A DNA stretch of 64,000 bases from Salibacterium aidingense DSM 18341 (GCF_000429685.1 NZ_AUCI01000006.1:186001-250000), one strand, 5' to 3'. Positions 29,773 through 40,742 are shown, numbered from the stretch's first letter. The notes: generated by a model not told the origin, from the letters alone. Translations and numbers: made by a program.

Positions 29773-30527
29773 CGCACCCGCACTCCTTTTTCACGTAAAT
29801 GCTTTTTCACTTCTTCCACGGACGTTTCCTTATAGTGAAAAATGGAAGCAGCCAGGGCCGCGTCCGCGTTCGTTTTTTCAAATACATCCGTGAAATGTTC
29901 TTTCGCTCCGGCCCCCCCGGAGGCGATAACCGGGACAGAAACTGCCTGATTCACCGCTTCTGTAAGAGAAAGATCAAAGCCATTTTTGGCACCGTCCTGA
30001 TCCATACTCGTTAACAGGATTTCTCCGGCCCCGCGTTGGACGACCTCTTTAGCCCAGTCGGTTACTTCCCAATCGGTGGAGGTACGGCCGCCATGGGTAT
30101 ATATTCTCCAGGATGCAAGCGCTTCGTCAAACTTGGCGTCTATTGCTGTCACGATGCACTGGGATCCGAAATAATCGGCTCCTTCACTGATTAACTCCGG
30201 CCGTTTCACAGCAGCTGTATTCAGAGAGACCTTATCAGCCCCGGCGCGAAGAATGGTGCGCATGTCATCGAGGGTATTAATGCCCCCGCCGACCGTAAAC
30301 GGGATGGCCAGGGTGCCGGCAACCTCCCGTACAACATCCACCATCGTTTTACGTCCTTCATGGGAAGCGGAGATATCAAGAAACACAAGTTCATCCGCCC
30401 CCTGTTCATCATAAAAAGACGATAATTCGACCGGATCACCTGCGTCCCGGAGGCCCACAAACTGAATTCCTTTTACCACCCGGCCTTCCTTCACATCCAG
30501 GCATGGAATAATACGTTTTGTAATCAC
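29769..30527 (-). CDS. hisF: Imidazole glycerol phosphate synthase, cyclase subunit
   Basis: 252 residues, TIM barrel. Uses ammonia from HisH to close the imidazole ring. [16 protein letters not shown] holds the catalytic Asp near residue 11, and [16 protein letters not shown] the second at about 130. GTG start at 30527 with GGGAGG 9 bases upstream. Overlaps hisA and hisI by 4 bases each, so translation is coupled. Confidence 0.97.
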   Translation of the reverse strand: MITKRIIPCLDVKEGRVVKGIQFVGLRDAGDPVELSSFYDEQGADELVFLDISASHEGRKTMVDVVREVAGTLAIPFTVGGGINTLDDMRTILRAGADKVSLNTAAVKRPELISEGADYFGSQCIVTAIDAKFDEALASWRIYTHGGRTSTDWEVTDWAKEVVQRGAGEILLTSMDQDGAKNGFDLSLTEAVNQAVSVPVIASGGAGAKEHFTDVFEKTNADAALAASIFHYKETSVEEVKKHLREKGVRVR

Positions 30528-31261
30528 AGCTTATTCACCTCCCGCAGCGCTTCTTCGAGATCCAGCTTCCCGGTATAAATGGCTTTTCCGGTGATGGCAC
30601 CTGTGACTCCTGCCTCGCGGTATTTCACTAATTCTTTTACATCGCTCAGACTACTCACACCTCCAGAAGCAATCACTTCCGCTCCTGTCTGTGCTGCAAG
30701 ATCCGCCACAGCTTGAACATTGGGTCCTTCCATCATGCCGTCTTTGGAAATATCCGTAAAAATAAACGTCCTGGCTCCATAGGCAACCATTTTACGGCCG
30801 AGTTCCACCGCGGTAACTTCGGATGTTTCCAGCCAGCCATTCACAGCCACATAGCCGTTCCGGGCATCCAGTCCGACCGCAATTTGTTCTTTATAACGGG
30901 CCAGCATTTCTTTCGCAAAATCAGGATGCTGCACCGCCACACTGCCAAGAATAACCCGGTCCACTCCACTTTCGAGGTAAAAGGCAACATCTTCCGCCGT
31001 CCGGATGCCTCCGCCTGCCTGCACCTTGATATCCAGAGAACGTGCCGTGTGAACAATCTCTTCATGGTTCACCCGCTTTTTTTCTTTCGCTCCGTCTAAA
31101 TCAACCATATGTATCCAGGAGGCCCCTGCCTTCCGGAACCGCTCTGCCATCGCTGCAGGAGAATCCCCGTATACGGTTTCTTTCTCATAATCCCCCTGCA
31201 GAAGTCGTACACATTTCCCGCCCCTTATATCAATAGCTGGATAAAGGTCGAACTTACTCAT
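30524..31261 (-). CDS. hisA: ProFAR isomerase HisA
   Basis: 245 residues, TIM barrel homologous to HisF. Isomerises ProFAR to [21 protein letters not shown] carries the first catalytic Asp and [14 protein letters not shown] the second. I start at 31261 (MSKFDLYPA) with AGGGAG ahead; the frame runs back to 31303 without conservation. With this start it overlaps hisH by 8 bases. Confidence 0.96.
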   Translation of the reverse strand: MSKFDLYPAIDIRGGKCVRLLQGDYEKETVYGDSPAAMAERFRKAGASWIHMVDLDGAKEKKRVNHEEIVHTARSLDIKVQAGGGIRTAEDVAFYLESGVDRVILGSVAVQHPDFAKEMLARYKEQIAVGLDARNGYVAVNGWLETSEVTAVELGRKMVAYGARTFIFTDISKDGMMEGPNVQAVADLAAQTGAEVIASGGVSSLSDVKELVKYREAGVTGAITGKAIYTGKLDLEEALREVNKL

Positions 31262-31898
31262 CCGTATTTCTCCCTTCCGACACCATTCGGCCGAAGTTTT
31301 CAAGTAGTTTCATGCCGAGGGTGCTGCTTTTTTCGGGATGAAACTGTGTTCCAAGCACCCGGCCTCTGCCAACAACAGCTGGTACTTCCCCATAATAATC
31401 ACTGGTGGCGATTAAAACATCTTTATCTTCGGTGTCGATCACGTAGGAATGGACAAAATAAACGTGCCCTTCTTCTGTGTCCTGCAGAAGTATGTGCTGC
31501 GGCTGTTGAAAGGTCAGTTTATTCCAGCCCATATGCGGCACCTTATACGCTGTTCCTTCCTTTGTTTTCCCTGGAAAAAGCTTCGCATATCCCGGAAGAA
31601 ATCCCAGGCCTTCCGTCTCCCCATTTTCTTCACTGCCCTCGAACAGCAGCTGCATGCCAAGGCAAATACCAAGGAGCGGCCTGCCGTCCGCGGCCCATGT
31701 TTTAATAAATGTCTCCTGCTCTTTTTCCTTCAGCAGACCCATTGCGTCATGGAAAGAGCCGACTCCCGGGAGAATAAGGCCGTCTGCTTTATTCAGTTCG
31801 TCCGTATTTTCTGATAAAAAATAGGGAAGGTTCAAACGTTCCAACGCCTTACTCACACTGTGAAGATTTCCCATTCCATAATCAATAATACCGATCAT
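31254..31898 (-). CDS. hisH: Imidazole glycerol phosphate synthase, glutaminase subunit
   Basis: 214 residues, class I glutamine amidotransferase. The nucleophile Cys is in [17 protein letters not shown], and the His-x-Glu pair in [11 protein letters not shown]. It supplies ammonia to HisF. It sits between hisB and hisA in the usual operon order. Confidence 0.97.
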   Translation of the reverse strand: MIGIIDYGMGNLHSVSKALERLNLPYFLSENTDELNKADGLILPGVGSFHDAMGLLKEKEQETFIKTWAADGRPLLGICLGMQLLFEGSEENGETEGLGFLPGYAKLFPGKTKEGTAYKVPHMGWNKLTFQQPQHILLQDTEEGHVYFVHSYVIDTEDKDVLIATSDYYGEVPAVVGRGRVLGTQFHPEKSSTLGMKLLENFGRMVSEGRNTDE

Positions 31899-31917
31899 GC
31901 CCTGTCCACTTCCTTCC

Positions 31918-32508
31918 TTACAGCAATCCTTTTGTTGAGGGGACCCCTTTCACCCGTTCATCCAGCTGCGTCGCTTCATCGAGCGCCCGTCCCATCGCCT
32001 TAAAAACCGCCTCAATGATATGATGAGTATTGTAACCATAATGAACAATAATGTGCAGATTGATTCTGGCTTCCAGAGCGAATTTCCATAAAAATTCATG
32101 GACAAGCTCTGTGTCAAATGTTCCGACCTTCGCTCCCGGGAGATCTGCCCGGTATTCTAAATGCGGACGGTTGCTGAGGTCGACCACTACCTGGGCAAGC
32201 GCATCATCCATCGGCACCATCGCCTGCCCGTAGCGGCGTATGCCTTTTTTATCCCCGACTGCTTCATGAAAAACCTGACCGAGACAGATGCCTATATCCT
32301 CTGTGGTATGATGATCATCCACCTCGGTATCGCCCTGCGCCTCGATCGTCACATCAAAGTGGCCGTGTTTGGTAAACAGGTCGAGCATATGACTCATGAA
32401 AGGAACCCCGGTCGTAATCGAGCTGTTTCCCTCCCCGTCAATATTCATGTCCAGGCGGATATTGGTCTCCTTCGTATTTCGTTCTATCGAACTGCGTCTT
32501 TCTGTCAT
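31918..32508 (-). CDS. hisB: Imidazoleglycerol-phosphate dehydratase
   Basis: 196 residues, monofunctional bacterial HisB without the phosphatase domain of enteric bacteria. Mn-binding HxxH-type signatures: [26 protein letters not shown] and the mirrored [26 protein letters not shown] precedes the ATG. Overlaps hisD by 4 bases. Confidence 0.97.
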   Translation of the reverse strand: MTERRSSIERNTKETNIRLDMNIDGEGNSSITTGVPFMSHMLDLFTKHGHFDVTIEAQGDTEVDDHHTTEDIGICLGQVFHEAVGDKKGIRRYGQAMVPMDDALAQVVVDLSNRPHLEYRADLPGAKVGTFDTELVHEFLWKFALEARINLHIIVHYGYNTHHIIEAVFKAMGRALDEATQLDERVKGVPSTKGLL

Positions 32509-33782
32509 TGCTCTTCTCCTTTCCTGCGCAGTTCCACTGCCCGGGCGTGGCCTTCCAGCCCTTCCAGCCGCGCAATCTCGGCAATGTCCTCCACATTTTC
32601 ATAAAAAGCCCTGCTGCTGTAAGAAATGATACTTGACTTTTTCGTAAAATCATCGACGCTTAATGGACTCGAAAAACGGGCCGTCCCGTTGGTCGGCAGG
32701 ACATGGTTGGGCCCTGCCATATAATCTCCTACTGGTTCGGAACTGTAGGATCCGAGAAAAATCGCCCCTGCATGGCGTATTTTGCCCAGCAGCGCATGGG
32801 GATCGTCCACCAGTAATTCAAGATGTTCCCCGGCAAGCTGATTCACCGCATCTACCGCCTCGTCCATCGTCTTTGCCAAATATACAGCTCCAAAATTCTC
32901 CAGAGCTTTTTCAGCTATCTCTTTTCTTGGCAGGGTTTCGAGCTGCTTCTCCAGTTCTGCTGTCGTTTTTTCCGCGATTTCACGGGAGGTCGTCACCAGC
33001 ACGGCCGAGGACCTTTCATCATGCTCCGCTTGAGAAAGCATGTCAGCCGCCGCGTAATCCGGACGTGCCGTTTCATCAGCCAATACCACAATTTCACTGG
33101 GCCCGGCGATCATGTCGATATCGACCCGTCCAAATACAGCTCGTTTCGCAAGGGCCACAAAAATATTCCCCGGTCCGGTAATCTTATCCACCTGCGGCAC
33201 AGACTCCGTCCCATAGGCAAGAGCTGCTATGGCCTGGGCGCCGCCTGCTTTTAAGATACGGGAGACGCCAAGTTCTGCTGCCGTTACTAAAACAGCCGGT
33301 GTCAGATTCCCCTCCTTATCCGGCGGCGAAGCCATAATAATGGTTTTCACCCCTGCTTCCTGGGCGGGTATCACATTCATCATTATCGTTGAGGGGTAGG
33401 CCGCCGTTCCACCAGGCACATACACCCCGGCGCAATCAAGCGCGGTGATTTTCTGACCGAGCATCGTCCCGTCTTCATGCGTCGTTATCCAGGACTGCTG
33501 CTTTTGTTTTTCATGAAATGCCCGGATAGTAGTGATCGCTTTGCGTAGCGACTGCAGGGATTTTTCATTAAAGGTTTGATAAGCATCCTCTATTTCTTTT
33601 TCTGTAACGAAAAAACGATCAAGCCGCACGCCGTCATATAGTTCCGTCAAATCCTTCAAGCCCTCGTCTCCATTTTCACGGATTTTACTGATGATGGCTT
33701 CCACCGATTCTCTTTCCTTATGAGTGCCCGACTCCAGATTCCGGGCAAGGCTGACATTCTTCCTAAGTTCTGTAATATTCAT
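32505..33782 (-). CDS. hisD: Histidinol dehydrogenase
   Basis: 425 residues, zinc enzyme for the last two NAD-dependent oxidations to histidine. [16 protein letters not shown], the long signature [18 protein letters not shown], the SQAEHDERS segment and the late [15 protein letters not shown] are typical. Overlaps hisG and hisB by 4 bases. Confidence 0.97.
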   Translation of the reverse strand: MNITELRKNVSLARNLESGTHKERESVEAIISKIRENGDEGLKDLTELYDGVRLDRFFVTEKEIEDAYQTFNEKSLQSLRKAITTIRAFHEKQKQQSWITTHEDGTMLGQKITALDCAGVYVPGGTAAYPSTIMMNVIPAQEAGVKTIIMASPPDKEGNLTPAVLVTAAELGVSRILKAGGAQAIAALAYGTESVPQVDKITGPGNIFVALAKRAVFGRVDIDMIAGPSEIVVLADETARPDYAAADMLSQAEHDERSSAVLVTTSREIAEKTTAELEKQLETLPRKEIAEKALENFGAVYLAKTMDEAVDAVNQLAGEHLELLVDDPHALLGKIRHAGAIFLGSYSSEPVGDYMAGPNHVLPTNGTARFSSPLSVDDFTKKSSIISYSSRAFYENVEDIAEIARLEGLEGHARAVELRRKGEEQ

Positions 33783-34417
33783 GCTTCTTCCCCCTCTACT
33801 ACCCGTGCCAGACGTTCCACCATGTCATCAATACGGGTATCTTTCATCCGGTAGCTGACGGGATTGACGATCAGACGGGAGGTGATAGAAACAATCGTTT
33901 CAAGCTCCACCAAGCCGTTTTCTTTTAACGTCTGCCCGCTGGAGACAATATCAACAATCCGGTCTGCCAGGCCGACCAGCGGTGCAAGTTCAATCGAGCC
34001 GTTGAGTTTTATAATTTCCACCTGCTCGCCCTGCTCTTTAAAGTATTGGGTGGCGAGATTGGGGTATTTGGATGCCACTTTCGGATTAATATCTGTTTTT
34101 TCATAACCGGGGAGACCTGCGACAGCCATGTAACATTCACTGATATGAAGATCAAGCACTTCATACACGTCCCGTTCTTCTTCAATCATCGTATCTTTGC
34201 CTGCCACTCCGATATCGGCCACGCCATGCTCCACATAGGTGGGCACATCCATCGGTTTCGCCAAAATAAAACGCAAATTTGCATCCGGGGCATCTACAAT
34301 TAACTTTCTCGAGTCCTCAAATTCAGGAGGGAGCGAAAAGTCCGCCTGACGCAGGAGTTCCACGGCTTCTTCAAAAATTCTTCCTTTCGGCATCGCGACT
34401 TTTAATGGATCGTTCAT
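33779..34417 (-). CDS. hisG: ATP phosphoribosyltransferase, short form
   Basis: 212 residues, short HisG lacking the C-terminal allosteric domain and therefore dependent on His[15 protein letters not shown] at the start and the PRPP loop [14 protein letters not shown] near residue 155 mark the family. First committed step of the pathway. Overlaps hisZ and hisD by 4 bases. Confidence 0.97.
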   Translation of the reverse strand: MNDPLKVAMPKGRIFEEAVELLRQADFSLPPEFEDSRKLIVDAPDANLRFILAKPMDVPTYVEHGVADIGVAGKDTMIEEERDVYEVLDLHISECYMAVAGLPGYEKTDINPKVASKYPNLATQYFKEQGEQVEIIKLNGSIELAPLVGLADRIVDIVSSGQTLKENGLVELETIVSITSRLIVNPVSYRMKDTRIDDMVERLARVVEGEEA

Positions 34418-35595
34418 GTCTGTCTGCCTCCCTTCCTACCGATCAAGTCGATCACTTCCGTGAAAGCTTCGGTCCATTGATCAATATTGTCTACACCCTG
34501 TAAATCCTGCAGCACTACCCGTTTCCCCTGATTTCTCTGGTTTTTGGCCTCTTCCACCGCTTCTTTTCTGCGTTCCTTGCTAAAGAGAATGCACGTCTGG
34601 CCGGGCTTTTCTTCGGCGTGCCCGAGAGCCTCCACCAATAAATCAAGACGGATGCCAAAACCTGTGGCTTGTGCCGGGCGCTCGAATTTTTCGAGCAGTT
34701 CGTCATAACGGCCGCCGCTGGACAGAGGAAAACCAAGCCGGCTACCATATCCTTCAAACACAATGCCTGTGTAATAGCTCATATGCATGACAAGATTGAA
34801 ATCAAGCTTGATGTATTTCTCCACGCCATAACACTCCAAAACGTCCCAGAGCTGACGCAGATTCTCAAGCGCTTTTGCGGCTTCTCCATTGTCAACAAGC
34901 GTCTCTGCTTCATTGAATTTTTCTGGTCCGCCGCGCAGCTGCAGCAAGCCTAATAGTCGTTTTTCATCGATAGAAGAGAGCGATAGACTTTTAACATGCT
35001 GCTTAAAGCCGACGTAATTTTTTTCATACAAGAAGCGGCGCAGGGTATCTGCACGCTCTTGACTTCCCAGGACATCAAGCAGCAGCGCATTGACATAACC
35101 GATATGACCAACAGCAACCTGAAAATCCTGGAGACCAGCTTCCTGTAGAGAAGCAACCATCAGGGCAATGACTTCCCCATCTGCACTGGCCGTACCGTCT
35201 CCAACCAGTTCTACCCCCATTTGTTCAAACTCTGCCGGTCTCCCGCCTTCCCGCTGCTGGGACCGGAAGACATTCGTATGATAAGAGAGACGGAGCGGAA
35301 AGGACTGGTCTTTCAAACTGGACGCCGCCACTCTTGCAATCGGGGCGGTCATATCCGGACGCAGCACGAGGGTATGCCCCTGCTGATCCAGTAATTTAAA
35401 CAACTGCTGTTCCAGGATCGCAGAAGCATTCCCTACGGTGTCATAGTATTCGAGAGCGGGCGTTTCCATGGGAAGGTAGCCCCATTTTCCAATTTCTTCT
35501 TCCATCCCATCCTGTACACTCCGCTTTATCTGATAATAAGCCGGCAGCGTATCCCGCATTCCTAACGGTTTTTCAAACATAAATGGCTGGCTCAT
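34414..35595 (-). CDS. hisZ: ATP phosphoribosyltransferase regulatory subunit HisZ
   Basis: 393 residues, a histidyl-tRNA synthetase paralogue without aminoacylation activity. It binds HisG and confers histidine feedback. Class II motif 2 region is kept ([16 protein letters not shown]) and [12 protein letters not shown] corresponds to motif 3 surroundings. AAAGGAGC precedes the ATG. First gene of hisZGDBHAFI. No hisC is present in the operon. Confidence 0.96.
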   Translation of the reverse strand: MSQPFMFEKPLGMRDTLPAYYQIKRSVQDGMEEEIGKWGYLPMETPALEYYDTVGNASAILEQQLFKLLDQQGHTLVLRPDMTAPIARVAASSLKDQSFPLRLSYHTNVFRSQQREGGRPAEFEQMGVELVGDGTASADGEVIALMVASLQEAGLQDFQVAVGHIGYVNALLLDVLGSQERADTLRRFLYEKNYVGFKQHVKSLSLSSIDEKRLLGLLQLRGGPEKFNEAETLVDNGEAAKALENLRQLWDVLECYGVEKYIKLDFNLVMHMSYYTGIVFEGYGSRLGFPLSSGGRYDELLEKFERPAQATGFGIRLDLLVEALGHAEEKPGQTCILFSKERRKEAVEEAKNQRNQGKRVVLQDLQGVDNIDQWTEAFTEVIDLIGRKGGRQT

Positions 35596-35734
35596 CGCAG
35601 CTGCTCCTTTCCAAAGGTTTTATGGTTTATATCACTCATTTTATGTACTTTAGTATGCTAATGTAATAGAGAGATAAAGTGTATATCGTGTAGTTTACAC
35701 CCGATTGCACACGCCGTCAATCTGGAAATTATAA

Positions 35735-35782
35735 ACGAAAACCCTTTTCCGTCACTTCATTACTGCTCAGGAAAAGGGTCTT
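35735..35782 (-). terminator. Terminator overlapping the yvoF 3' end
   Basis: ACCCTTTTCC and GGAAAAGGGT form the stem on the minus strand, followed by TTTCGTTTAT. The 5' arm is coding sequence of the last yvoF codons and the stop lies in the loop. It ends the hprK-lgt-yvoD-ppaX-yvoF transcript. Confidence 0.75.
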
Positions 35783-36257
35783 TTGATATGATCTGGAGCG
35801 GGTTACCGCCGACCACGGTTCCCGCTTCCACGTCTTTATGAACAACTGATCCTGCAGCAACAACAGCATGATCCCCGATATGGACTCCTGGAAGAATGGT
35901 GGTATTCGCACCGATCATTACGTGATCCCCAATGCTCACTACGCCGAGCCGGTATTCCGTAATTAAGTATTCATGCGCTAAAATGGTGGTATTATATCCA
36001 ATCACGCTGTTTTTTCCGACCCTGATTTTTTCCGGGAACATGATGTCCGGCATCACCATCAGGGCAAATGCCGTTTTTTCCCCCACTTTCATGCGCAGAA
36101 AGGTCCGGTACATCCAATTTTTCATAGGCAGAAAGGGAGTATATCGGGCCATTTGAATGACGGTAAAGTTTTTAACCACCTTCCAGAAAGGGACGGTTTT
36201 ATAAATATGCCAGAGGGAATTGCCTGTCTTTACAGGATAGCGTTCGGTGCGTCTCAT
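35760..36257 (-). CDS. Left-handed beta-helix acyltransferase (YvoF type)
   Basis: 165 residues. The C-terminal half is hexapeptide repeats (GVVSIGDHVMIGANTTILPG, HIGDHAVVAAGSVV), the trimeric beta-helix of CoA-dependent O/N-acetyltransferases. The N-terminal third is basic and aromatic and may contact membrane. Acceptor unknown. Starts inside the ppaX stop (ATGA overlap), last gene of the hprK operon as in B. subtilis. Confidence 0.85.
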   Translation of the reverse strand: MRRTERYPVKTGNSLWHIYKTVPFWKVVKNFTVIQMARYTPFLPMKNWMYRTFLRMKVGEKTAFALMVMPDIMFPEKIRVGKNSVIGYNTTILAHEYLITEYRLGVVSIGDHVMIGANTTILPGVHIGDHAVVAAGSVVHKDVEAGTVVGGNPLQIISKDPFPEQ

Positions 36258-36901
36258 GTCATTTTCACTCCGAGATAGTCAAGGAGAGCCGGCATCTTTG
36301 GCAGCATAATATCCGGTTCAAACGATTGAAGATGAGCCTCTCCTTTAATTGTCCAACCCACCCCGGCGGTGGTCACTCCGGCATTTTTCCCAGCCAGAAT
36401 GTCATACTGGCTGTCCCCCACCATCATTGTCTCCTCCGGCTGTGCATCAAAGGACTGCATCGCCTTGTGCAGGGGTTCTGGATGAGGTTTGGCGTGCTGC
36501 ACGTCAGTCAGGGTAATGACAGTTGGAAAATACGGGGCCAGCCCTGACGTTTTCAACCCCATCTGTGCCGTTTCTCTGCGTTTTGTCGTGACAACAGCAA
36601 GGTTAAACCCCTGCTGATGCAGGGTTTTTATGGTGTCCGTTACCCCCTCGTATTCTTCAATCAACTCATCATGGTTCTCCAGGGTGTACTGCTGATACAT
36701 CCGGATCATTTCTTCCGCACGCTCCGGATCAACGCTGCGGAAATTTTCGGGCAGCGGCTGACCGATGAATTCTACGATATCCTCTCGGCTGTATTGCCCG
36801 GGATAATAGGCTTCCAGCACATGTTCAAACGAAGCAATGATTAATGTATTGGTATCTACGAGGGTGCCATCAAAATCAAATAGTATCGTGTTGATAGTCA
36901 T
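36254..36901 (-). CDS. ppaX: Pyrophosphatase PpaX
   Basis: 215 residues, HAD superfamily. Motif I LFDFDGTLVDT, motif II VVTTKR, motif III with KPHPEPL, motif IV MVGDSQYDILAG. PpaX hydrolyses the pyrophosphate released when HprK/P dephosphorylates HPr-Ser-P or Crh-Ser-P, which fits its place in the hprK operon. Its start overlaps yvoD by 26 bases and its end overlaps yvoF. Confidence 0.93.
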   Translation of the reverse strand: MTINTILFDFDGTLVDTNTLIIASFEHVLEAYYPGQYSREDIVEFIGQPLPENFRSVDPERAEEMIRMYQQYTLENHDELIEEYEGVTDTIKTLHQQGFNLAVVTTKRRETAQMGLKTSGLAPYFPTVITLTDVQHAKPHPEPLHKAMQSFDAQPEETMMVGDSQYDILAGKNAGVTTAGVGWTIKGEAHLQSFEPDIMLPKMPALLDYLGVKMT

Positions 36902-37841
36902 AAGCCGCCTCCCTGCGGATAGATTTCTTTTTCTCCGCTTTATTCCAAATGTAAGCCACGATCATCGTCAAAACGATCGCTGTCAGCAGACGGATTCCCA
37001 ATAATGGAAGCACCGGAATGCCAAGCGGTAGAAAAATCAGCGTGTCTTCAATAACAGCATGGCAGGCCACGAGAAATATAAATACTAAGTACAAGTCCTT
37101 CCTTTTTACATTATCGTCCTCAATCGCCTGCATCATAACACCTGCCCCGAATGCCAGCCCGAAAAAAATGCCGGAGGCCAGAGTGGTGGAGGTGTTTTCG
37201 CGGATTCCCAGCATTCTCGTGAAGGGAGACATAGCTTTCGAAAACAGATTCAGCCAATGCAAATCTTTCATAATTTGAATAAAAATCATTAACGGGATCA
37301 CAACCGCAGCCAGCTGCGCGACGCCCAGAACGGCACTGGAGACCCCTTCCCATAGAATGGCACCTGCTCCTTCCGCCTGGTGGGATGCTCCGCCGGAAAC
37401 AAAGCCATATTGAGCCGGTTCAGTACCGCCGCTCCATAAAAGATGAATAAAAAGCGCTGAAACGAAAGCGAGACCAATCCGAACGGCCAGCACCACGGAC
37501 ATGCGGACACCAACCTTCACAGCGACAGCGGACTCAATAAATAAATTATGGGAAAATGAAAGCATGACTGCCAGAATAAAAACTTCTTTGACAGCCAAAT
37601 CCATCGATAGAATCGCCCCAATCGCTGCATATAAGTTAAGGACGTTTCCAAGGACAAGCGGAATCGCCGCTTCCCCGGGGAGTCCGATGATGTTCATCAG
37701 CGGGGCCAGCAGTTCCGCTGTCCATGGAAGAATAGGCGTATAACCCAATATGGTAATAATGAGAGTGATGGGAAATATAACTTTCCCCAGTATCCATGTT
37801 GTTTTAAGACCGGCCAAGCCGCCTTTACGTAATGTGTTCAT
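36876..37841 (-). CDS. yvoD: Nucleoside-recognition (gate) domain membrane protein YvoD
   Basis: 321 residues, about eight membrane helices, two Gate domains (residues about 35-160 and 190-310) as in SpmA/B-like proteins. Function unknown. Start at 37841 with GGGGGAGAGG just upstream; the frame extends to 37919 into lgt with a basic non-conserved extension. Found between lgt and ppaX in B. subtilis too. Confidence 0.85.
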   Translation of the reverse strand: MNTLRKGGLAGLKTTWILGKVIFPITLIITILGYTPILPWTAELLAPLMNIIGLPGEAAIPLVLGNVLNLYAAIGAILSMDLAVKEVFILAVMLSFSHNLFIESAVAVKVGVRMSVVLAVRIGLAFVSALFIHLLWSGGTEPAQYGFVSGGASHQAEGAGAILWEGVSSAVLGVAQLAAVVIPLMIFIQIMKDLHWLNLFSKAMSPFTRMLGIRENTSTTLASGIFFGLAFGAGVMMQAIEDDNVKRKDLYLVFIFLVACHAVIEDTLIFLPLGIPVLPLLGIRLLTAIVLTMIVAYIWNKAEKKKSIRREAAYDYQHDTI

Positions 37842-37860
37842 ACCTCTCCCCCTGTCCTTT

Positions 37861-38724
37861 TTATTTCTTTTTTCGGGTTTTGTTCTTTTTGGACCCTGGC
37901 ATTCCACTCCCGTCCTCATCCAAATACCGGGCAGAGGCCATGCCGGTTTTTCTGCGGTAGATCCAAAGAATCACCGCGGCAAGAACAAGCAGTACAGAAA
38001 TAACCTGTGCGGCCCGCAGTACGTCTCCAATCATAAGACTGTCCGTACGCATACCTTCGATGAAGAAACGGCCGATGGAATACCAAATCACATAACTTAA
38101 GAACAATTCTCCCCGTTTTAAGTTGACCCGGCGCAGCAGCAGGAGCAGGACGAATCCTGTCAGACTCCATAACGATTCATATAAAAAAGTAGGGTGATAA
38201 TAGGTGCCATCAATAAACATTTGGTTAATAATAAACTCAGGGAGCTGCAGCCCTTCCAGGAATTCGCGCGACACCGGTCCGCCGTGGGCTTCCTGGTTAA
38301 TAAAATTTCCCCAGCGTCCGATGGCCTGCCCCAATATAATGCTGGGTGCCGCAATATCTGCCATTTTCCAAAACGAAACCCTTCGTTTTCTTGTAAATAC
38401 CAGGGCTGTTAAGACCGCACCGATCAAACCGCCGTGTATCGCCAGGCCGCCTTCCCAGACAGCAAGAATCTCACCGGGATGGTCGGCATAATAACCCCAG
38501 CGGAAAATGACGTAATACAATCTTGCACATAAAATCGCGATCGGAATCGCGAAAATCAGCAAATCAGCAAAAATATCTTTCGGCAGGCCGCGCTTTTTCG
38601 CTTCCTGATTGGCAATAATAAATCCTAGAAAGGCACCAAGCCCTATGATAATACCATACCAATAAACCGGCCATGACCCTATTTCAAATGCGACACGGTC
38701 GATAGGTTCTATTGTATAAATCAT
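37861..38724 (-). CDS. lgt: Prolipoprotein diacylglyceryl transferase
   Basis: 287 residues, seven membrane helices. Transfers diacylglycerol to the lipobox Cys of prolipoproteins such as the sugar-binding protein and CccB in this window. Signatures: [12 protein letters not shown] with the essential His, [16 protein letters not shown] basic C-terminal tail ends [15 protein letters not shown] precedes the ATG. 18 bases after hprK. Confidence 0.96.
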   Translation of the reverse strand: MIYTIEPIDRVAFEIGSWPVYWYGIIIGLGAFLGFIIANQEAKKRGLPKDIFADLLIFAIPIAILCARLYYVIFRWGYYADHPGEILAVWEGGLAIHGGLIGAVLTALVFTRKRRVSFWKMADIAAPSIILGQAIGRWGNFINQEAHGGPVSREFLEGLQLPEFIINQMFIDGTYYHPTFLYESLWSLTGFVLLLLLRRVNLKRGELFLSYVIWYSIGRFFIEGMRTDSLMIGDVLRAAQVISVLLVLAAVILWIYRRKTGMASARYLDEDGSGMPGSKKNKTRKKK

Positions 38725-38742
38725 CTGATTTCGCTCCTAACG

Positions 38743-39678
38743 TTAAAAATCCTCACGATCTCCCTCTTCGATCACGTCTGTCAAACGGTCGGAAAACTGC
38801 TGCGCGGTATTAATTCCCATTCGTTTCAGACGGAAATTCATGGCTGCGACTTCCACAATTACAGCGAGGTTCCGCCCGGGACGGACCGGGATAGTATACT
38901 TGGGGATTTCCGTATCGATAATCTGCAGTTTTGCTTCTTCGAGACCCAGCCGGTCATATGCTTTGTTTTCATCCCAAAGCTCCAGGTGAATCGTCAGCCC
39001 GATCCGTTTAAAAGGACGCACCGCTCCGGCACCAAACAAGGTCATCACGTCTATAATTCCAAGACCGCGGATTTCCAGGAGATGGCGGATCAATTCCGGA
39101 GCACTTCCCACCAGCGTATCTCCGTGCTGCTGAAAGATCTCTACTGAATCGTCTGCTACCAGGCGGTGGCCGCGCCGTACCAGATCCAGTGCCGTTTCAC
39201 TTTTCCCAACTCCGCTTGCTCCGGTGAGCAGGACACCGATACCGTAAATATCAACGAGCACCCCATGTACGGCCGTCGATTTTGCAAGCCGGGCTTCCAG
39301 AAAATTTGTTAATTGACTGCTCAAACGAGTTGTCGTGACATCCGCTCTCATAACAGGTACCCCCATATTTTCCGCACTCTCTATTAGTTCAGGGGGAGCA
39401 ATCAAACCGCGTGAGATAATAATACCGGGTGTATCATATGTACAGAGTTTTGTCATTCGTTCCTTTTTTTCCTCGTCACTTAACTGCTGGAAAAAAGAAA
39501 GCTCCGTGCGCCCCAGCAGCTGAAGCCTTTTTGCCGGATAGTACGTAAAAAAACCAGCCATTTCTATCCCCGGGCGGGAAATATCGCTTGTGGTGATGGC
39601 ACGGTAGACACCATCCTGCCCCGCCAGTACTTCTAAGTTGAATTGATGGACTAAATCATTGGCACTTACTTTTGGCAT
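38743..39678 (-). CDS. hprK: HPr kinase/phosphorylase
   Basis: 311 residues. Phosphorylates HPr and Crh on Ser46 and removes the phosphate by phosphorolysis, setting CcpA-dependent repression. Walker A GASGVGKS at 153-160, ADDSVE after it, and the HprK signature [11 protein letters not shown]. The N-terminal domain (1-130) is of unknown function in the family. GAGGGG precedes the ATG. First gene of the operon, with a hairpin in its leader. Confidence 0.97.
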   Translation of the reverse strand: MPKVSANDLVHQFNLEVLAGQDGVYRAITTSDISRPGIEMAGFFTYYPAKRLQLLGRTELSFFQQLSDEEKKERMTKLCTYDTPGIIISRGLIAPPELIESAENMGVPVMRADVTTTRLSSQLTNFLEARLAKSTAVHGVLVDIYGIGVLLTGASGVGKSETALDLVRRGHRLVADDSVEIFQQHGDTLVGSAPELIRHLLEIRGLGIIDVMTLFGAGAVRPFKRIGLTIHLELWDENKAYDRLGLEEAKLQIIDTEIPKYTIPVRPGRNLAVIVEVAAMNFRLKRMGINTAQQFSDRLTDVIEEGDREDF

Positions 39679-39694
39679 ACATACCCCTCTAACC

Positions 39695-39720
39695 TTTCCA
39701 GCGCGAAAGACGGCTGGAAA
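39695..39720 (-). promoter_or_regulatory. Leader hairpin upstream of hprK
   Basis: TTTCCAGC and GCTGGAAA, 10-base loop, ending about 6 bases before the ribosome binding site. No T-run follows. It could affect translation or message stability. Role unknown. Confidence 0.35.
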
Positions 39721-39943
39721 TCATCAGAATTTTTCTCCTTATACTTGTATTATTGTAGCACGATTTCACCTTCTATTGGAAATGGCAAATCAGCGGGAAA
39801 GGTTTGAAACAGAGAGGAAGGTGATGGTTTTTACAGAAGGCTGAGAAAAAGAAAAGAAAGGAACCCAGGTCCCTCGTCTTTCGTCCCTTGGAGCATTGCA
39901 AAAAAGGAGCTGCCAAGAATAGACACCCTTTTGCAGAAGCATG

Positions 39944-40123
39944 AGGACATTCGATCCGTTATTCTCTGGATTTTTCGCTTTTGCAAGGGGGATTCGGACA
40001 TTTGTTCCGCTAATCGGGGCCTAGAGCGCTTTTTTTCGCTAAAAAAAGGGGAAATAAAGGAACAAATGTCCGAAAAAAACGGCACAGGCCGATCATTTGG
40101 CCATTTAACGGCACAAATGTCCG
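39944..40123. repeat. Nested inverted-repeat element, family 1, copy 2
   Basis: Words A GGACATTCGATCCGTTA (39945), B CGGACATTTGTTCCGCTA (39995), B' TAAAGGAACAAATGTCCG (40055) and A' TAACGGCACAAATGTCCG (40106). Offsets of about 50, 60 and 51 bases match copy 1 at 20182. B is identical in both copies. The inner loops align (CTAGAGCGCTT-TTT against CTGGACCGCTTCTTT, then AAAAGGGGGAA-like). It fills the yvlD-hprK gap (39679-40172), which has no gene. Confidence 0.8.
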
Positions 40124-40172
40124 CAGGGAGCTTCTCATATAGGCGGCCGGCCTTTCCGTGTTCCTGTTAGAT

Positions 40173-40529
40173 TTATTTTCTTCGCAGCGGCTCGACGATA
40201 AAGTTGTTGATTAACACGTTTAACAGAGCGATGACCACGGCAGCAAGCAGCGCCATGCCAAAGCTGGAAATGTTAAACGAATCTCCCATCAACCCGGCTG
40301 TCAGCATAAGCAAGGCCGCGTTGATAATAAAGATAAAAAAGCCGAGCGTAAATACGGTAATCGGCAGGGTAAGAATCACAAGCAGCGGTCGAATAAGAAC
40401 GTTTATAATCGATAAAAGAAGGCTTGCCATAAACGCTGCGGCAAGTCCGTCAAGCTCAAATCCCGGGAAGAACCCGGCGACCACCATGAGCGTTACCATA
40501 TTCACAAGAAACGGAACGAGACACCCCAT
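40173..40529 (-). CDS. yvlD: Phage-holin-like four-helix membrane protein YvlD
   Basis: 118 residues, four hydrophobic helices and a basic C-terminus (VEPLRRK). DUF350-like membrane proteins of this family (Pfam 'membrane protein of unknown function', mycobacteriophage superfamily IV type) have the LLLSIINVLIRPLLVILTLP segment seen here. The role is unknown; in B. subtilis it is in the cell-envelope-stress operon yvlABCD. Its start overlaps the yvlC stop by one base. Confidence 0.82.
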   Translation of the reverse strand: MGCLVPFLVNMVTLMVVAGFFPGFELDGLAAAFMASLLLSIINVLIRPLLVILTLPITVFTLGFFIFIINAALLMLTAGLMGDSFNISSFGMALLAAVVIALLNVLINNFIVEPLRRK

Positions 40530-40729
40530 TACTCTGTGACATCTCCTTCATTGGGCATGATGATCGCAAGGGCAATATAAGCGACAAGGACCGGGAAACC
40601 TGCTGTAACAAAAAATAAAAGAACACTGACAATACGGATCAGAGTAGGATCCACATTAAAGTAGTCAGCGATGCCGCCGCATACACCGGCAAGCATTCGA
40701 TTACTCTGGCTGCGTACTAGTTTTTTCAT
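40529..40729 (-). CDS. yvlC: PspC domain protein YvlC
   Basis: 66 residues, a single PspC domain: KKLVRSQSNRMLAGVCGGIADYF followed by a membrane helix and the ending AIIMPNE. Phage-shock-protein C-like proteins act in membrane-stress sensing. Between yvlB and yvlD. Confidence 0.9.
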   Translation of the reverse strand: MKKLVRSQSNRMLAGVCGGIADYFNVDPTLIRIVSVLLFFVTAGFPVLVAYIALAIIMPNEGDVTE

Positions 40730-40742
40730 TGCTTTTCCCTCC

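Noticed and set aside
35596-35734. T-box or histidine leader upstream of hisZ
   Set aside because: The gap is only about 140 bases, with no T-box sequence or His-codon leader peptide. GTGTA/TACAC words are present but no firm operator could be defined.
40529-40729. yvlC considered too short to be real
   Set aside because: Kept as a gene: a complete PspC motif, conserved order and tight spacing support it.
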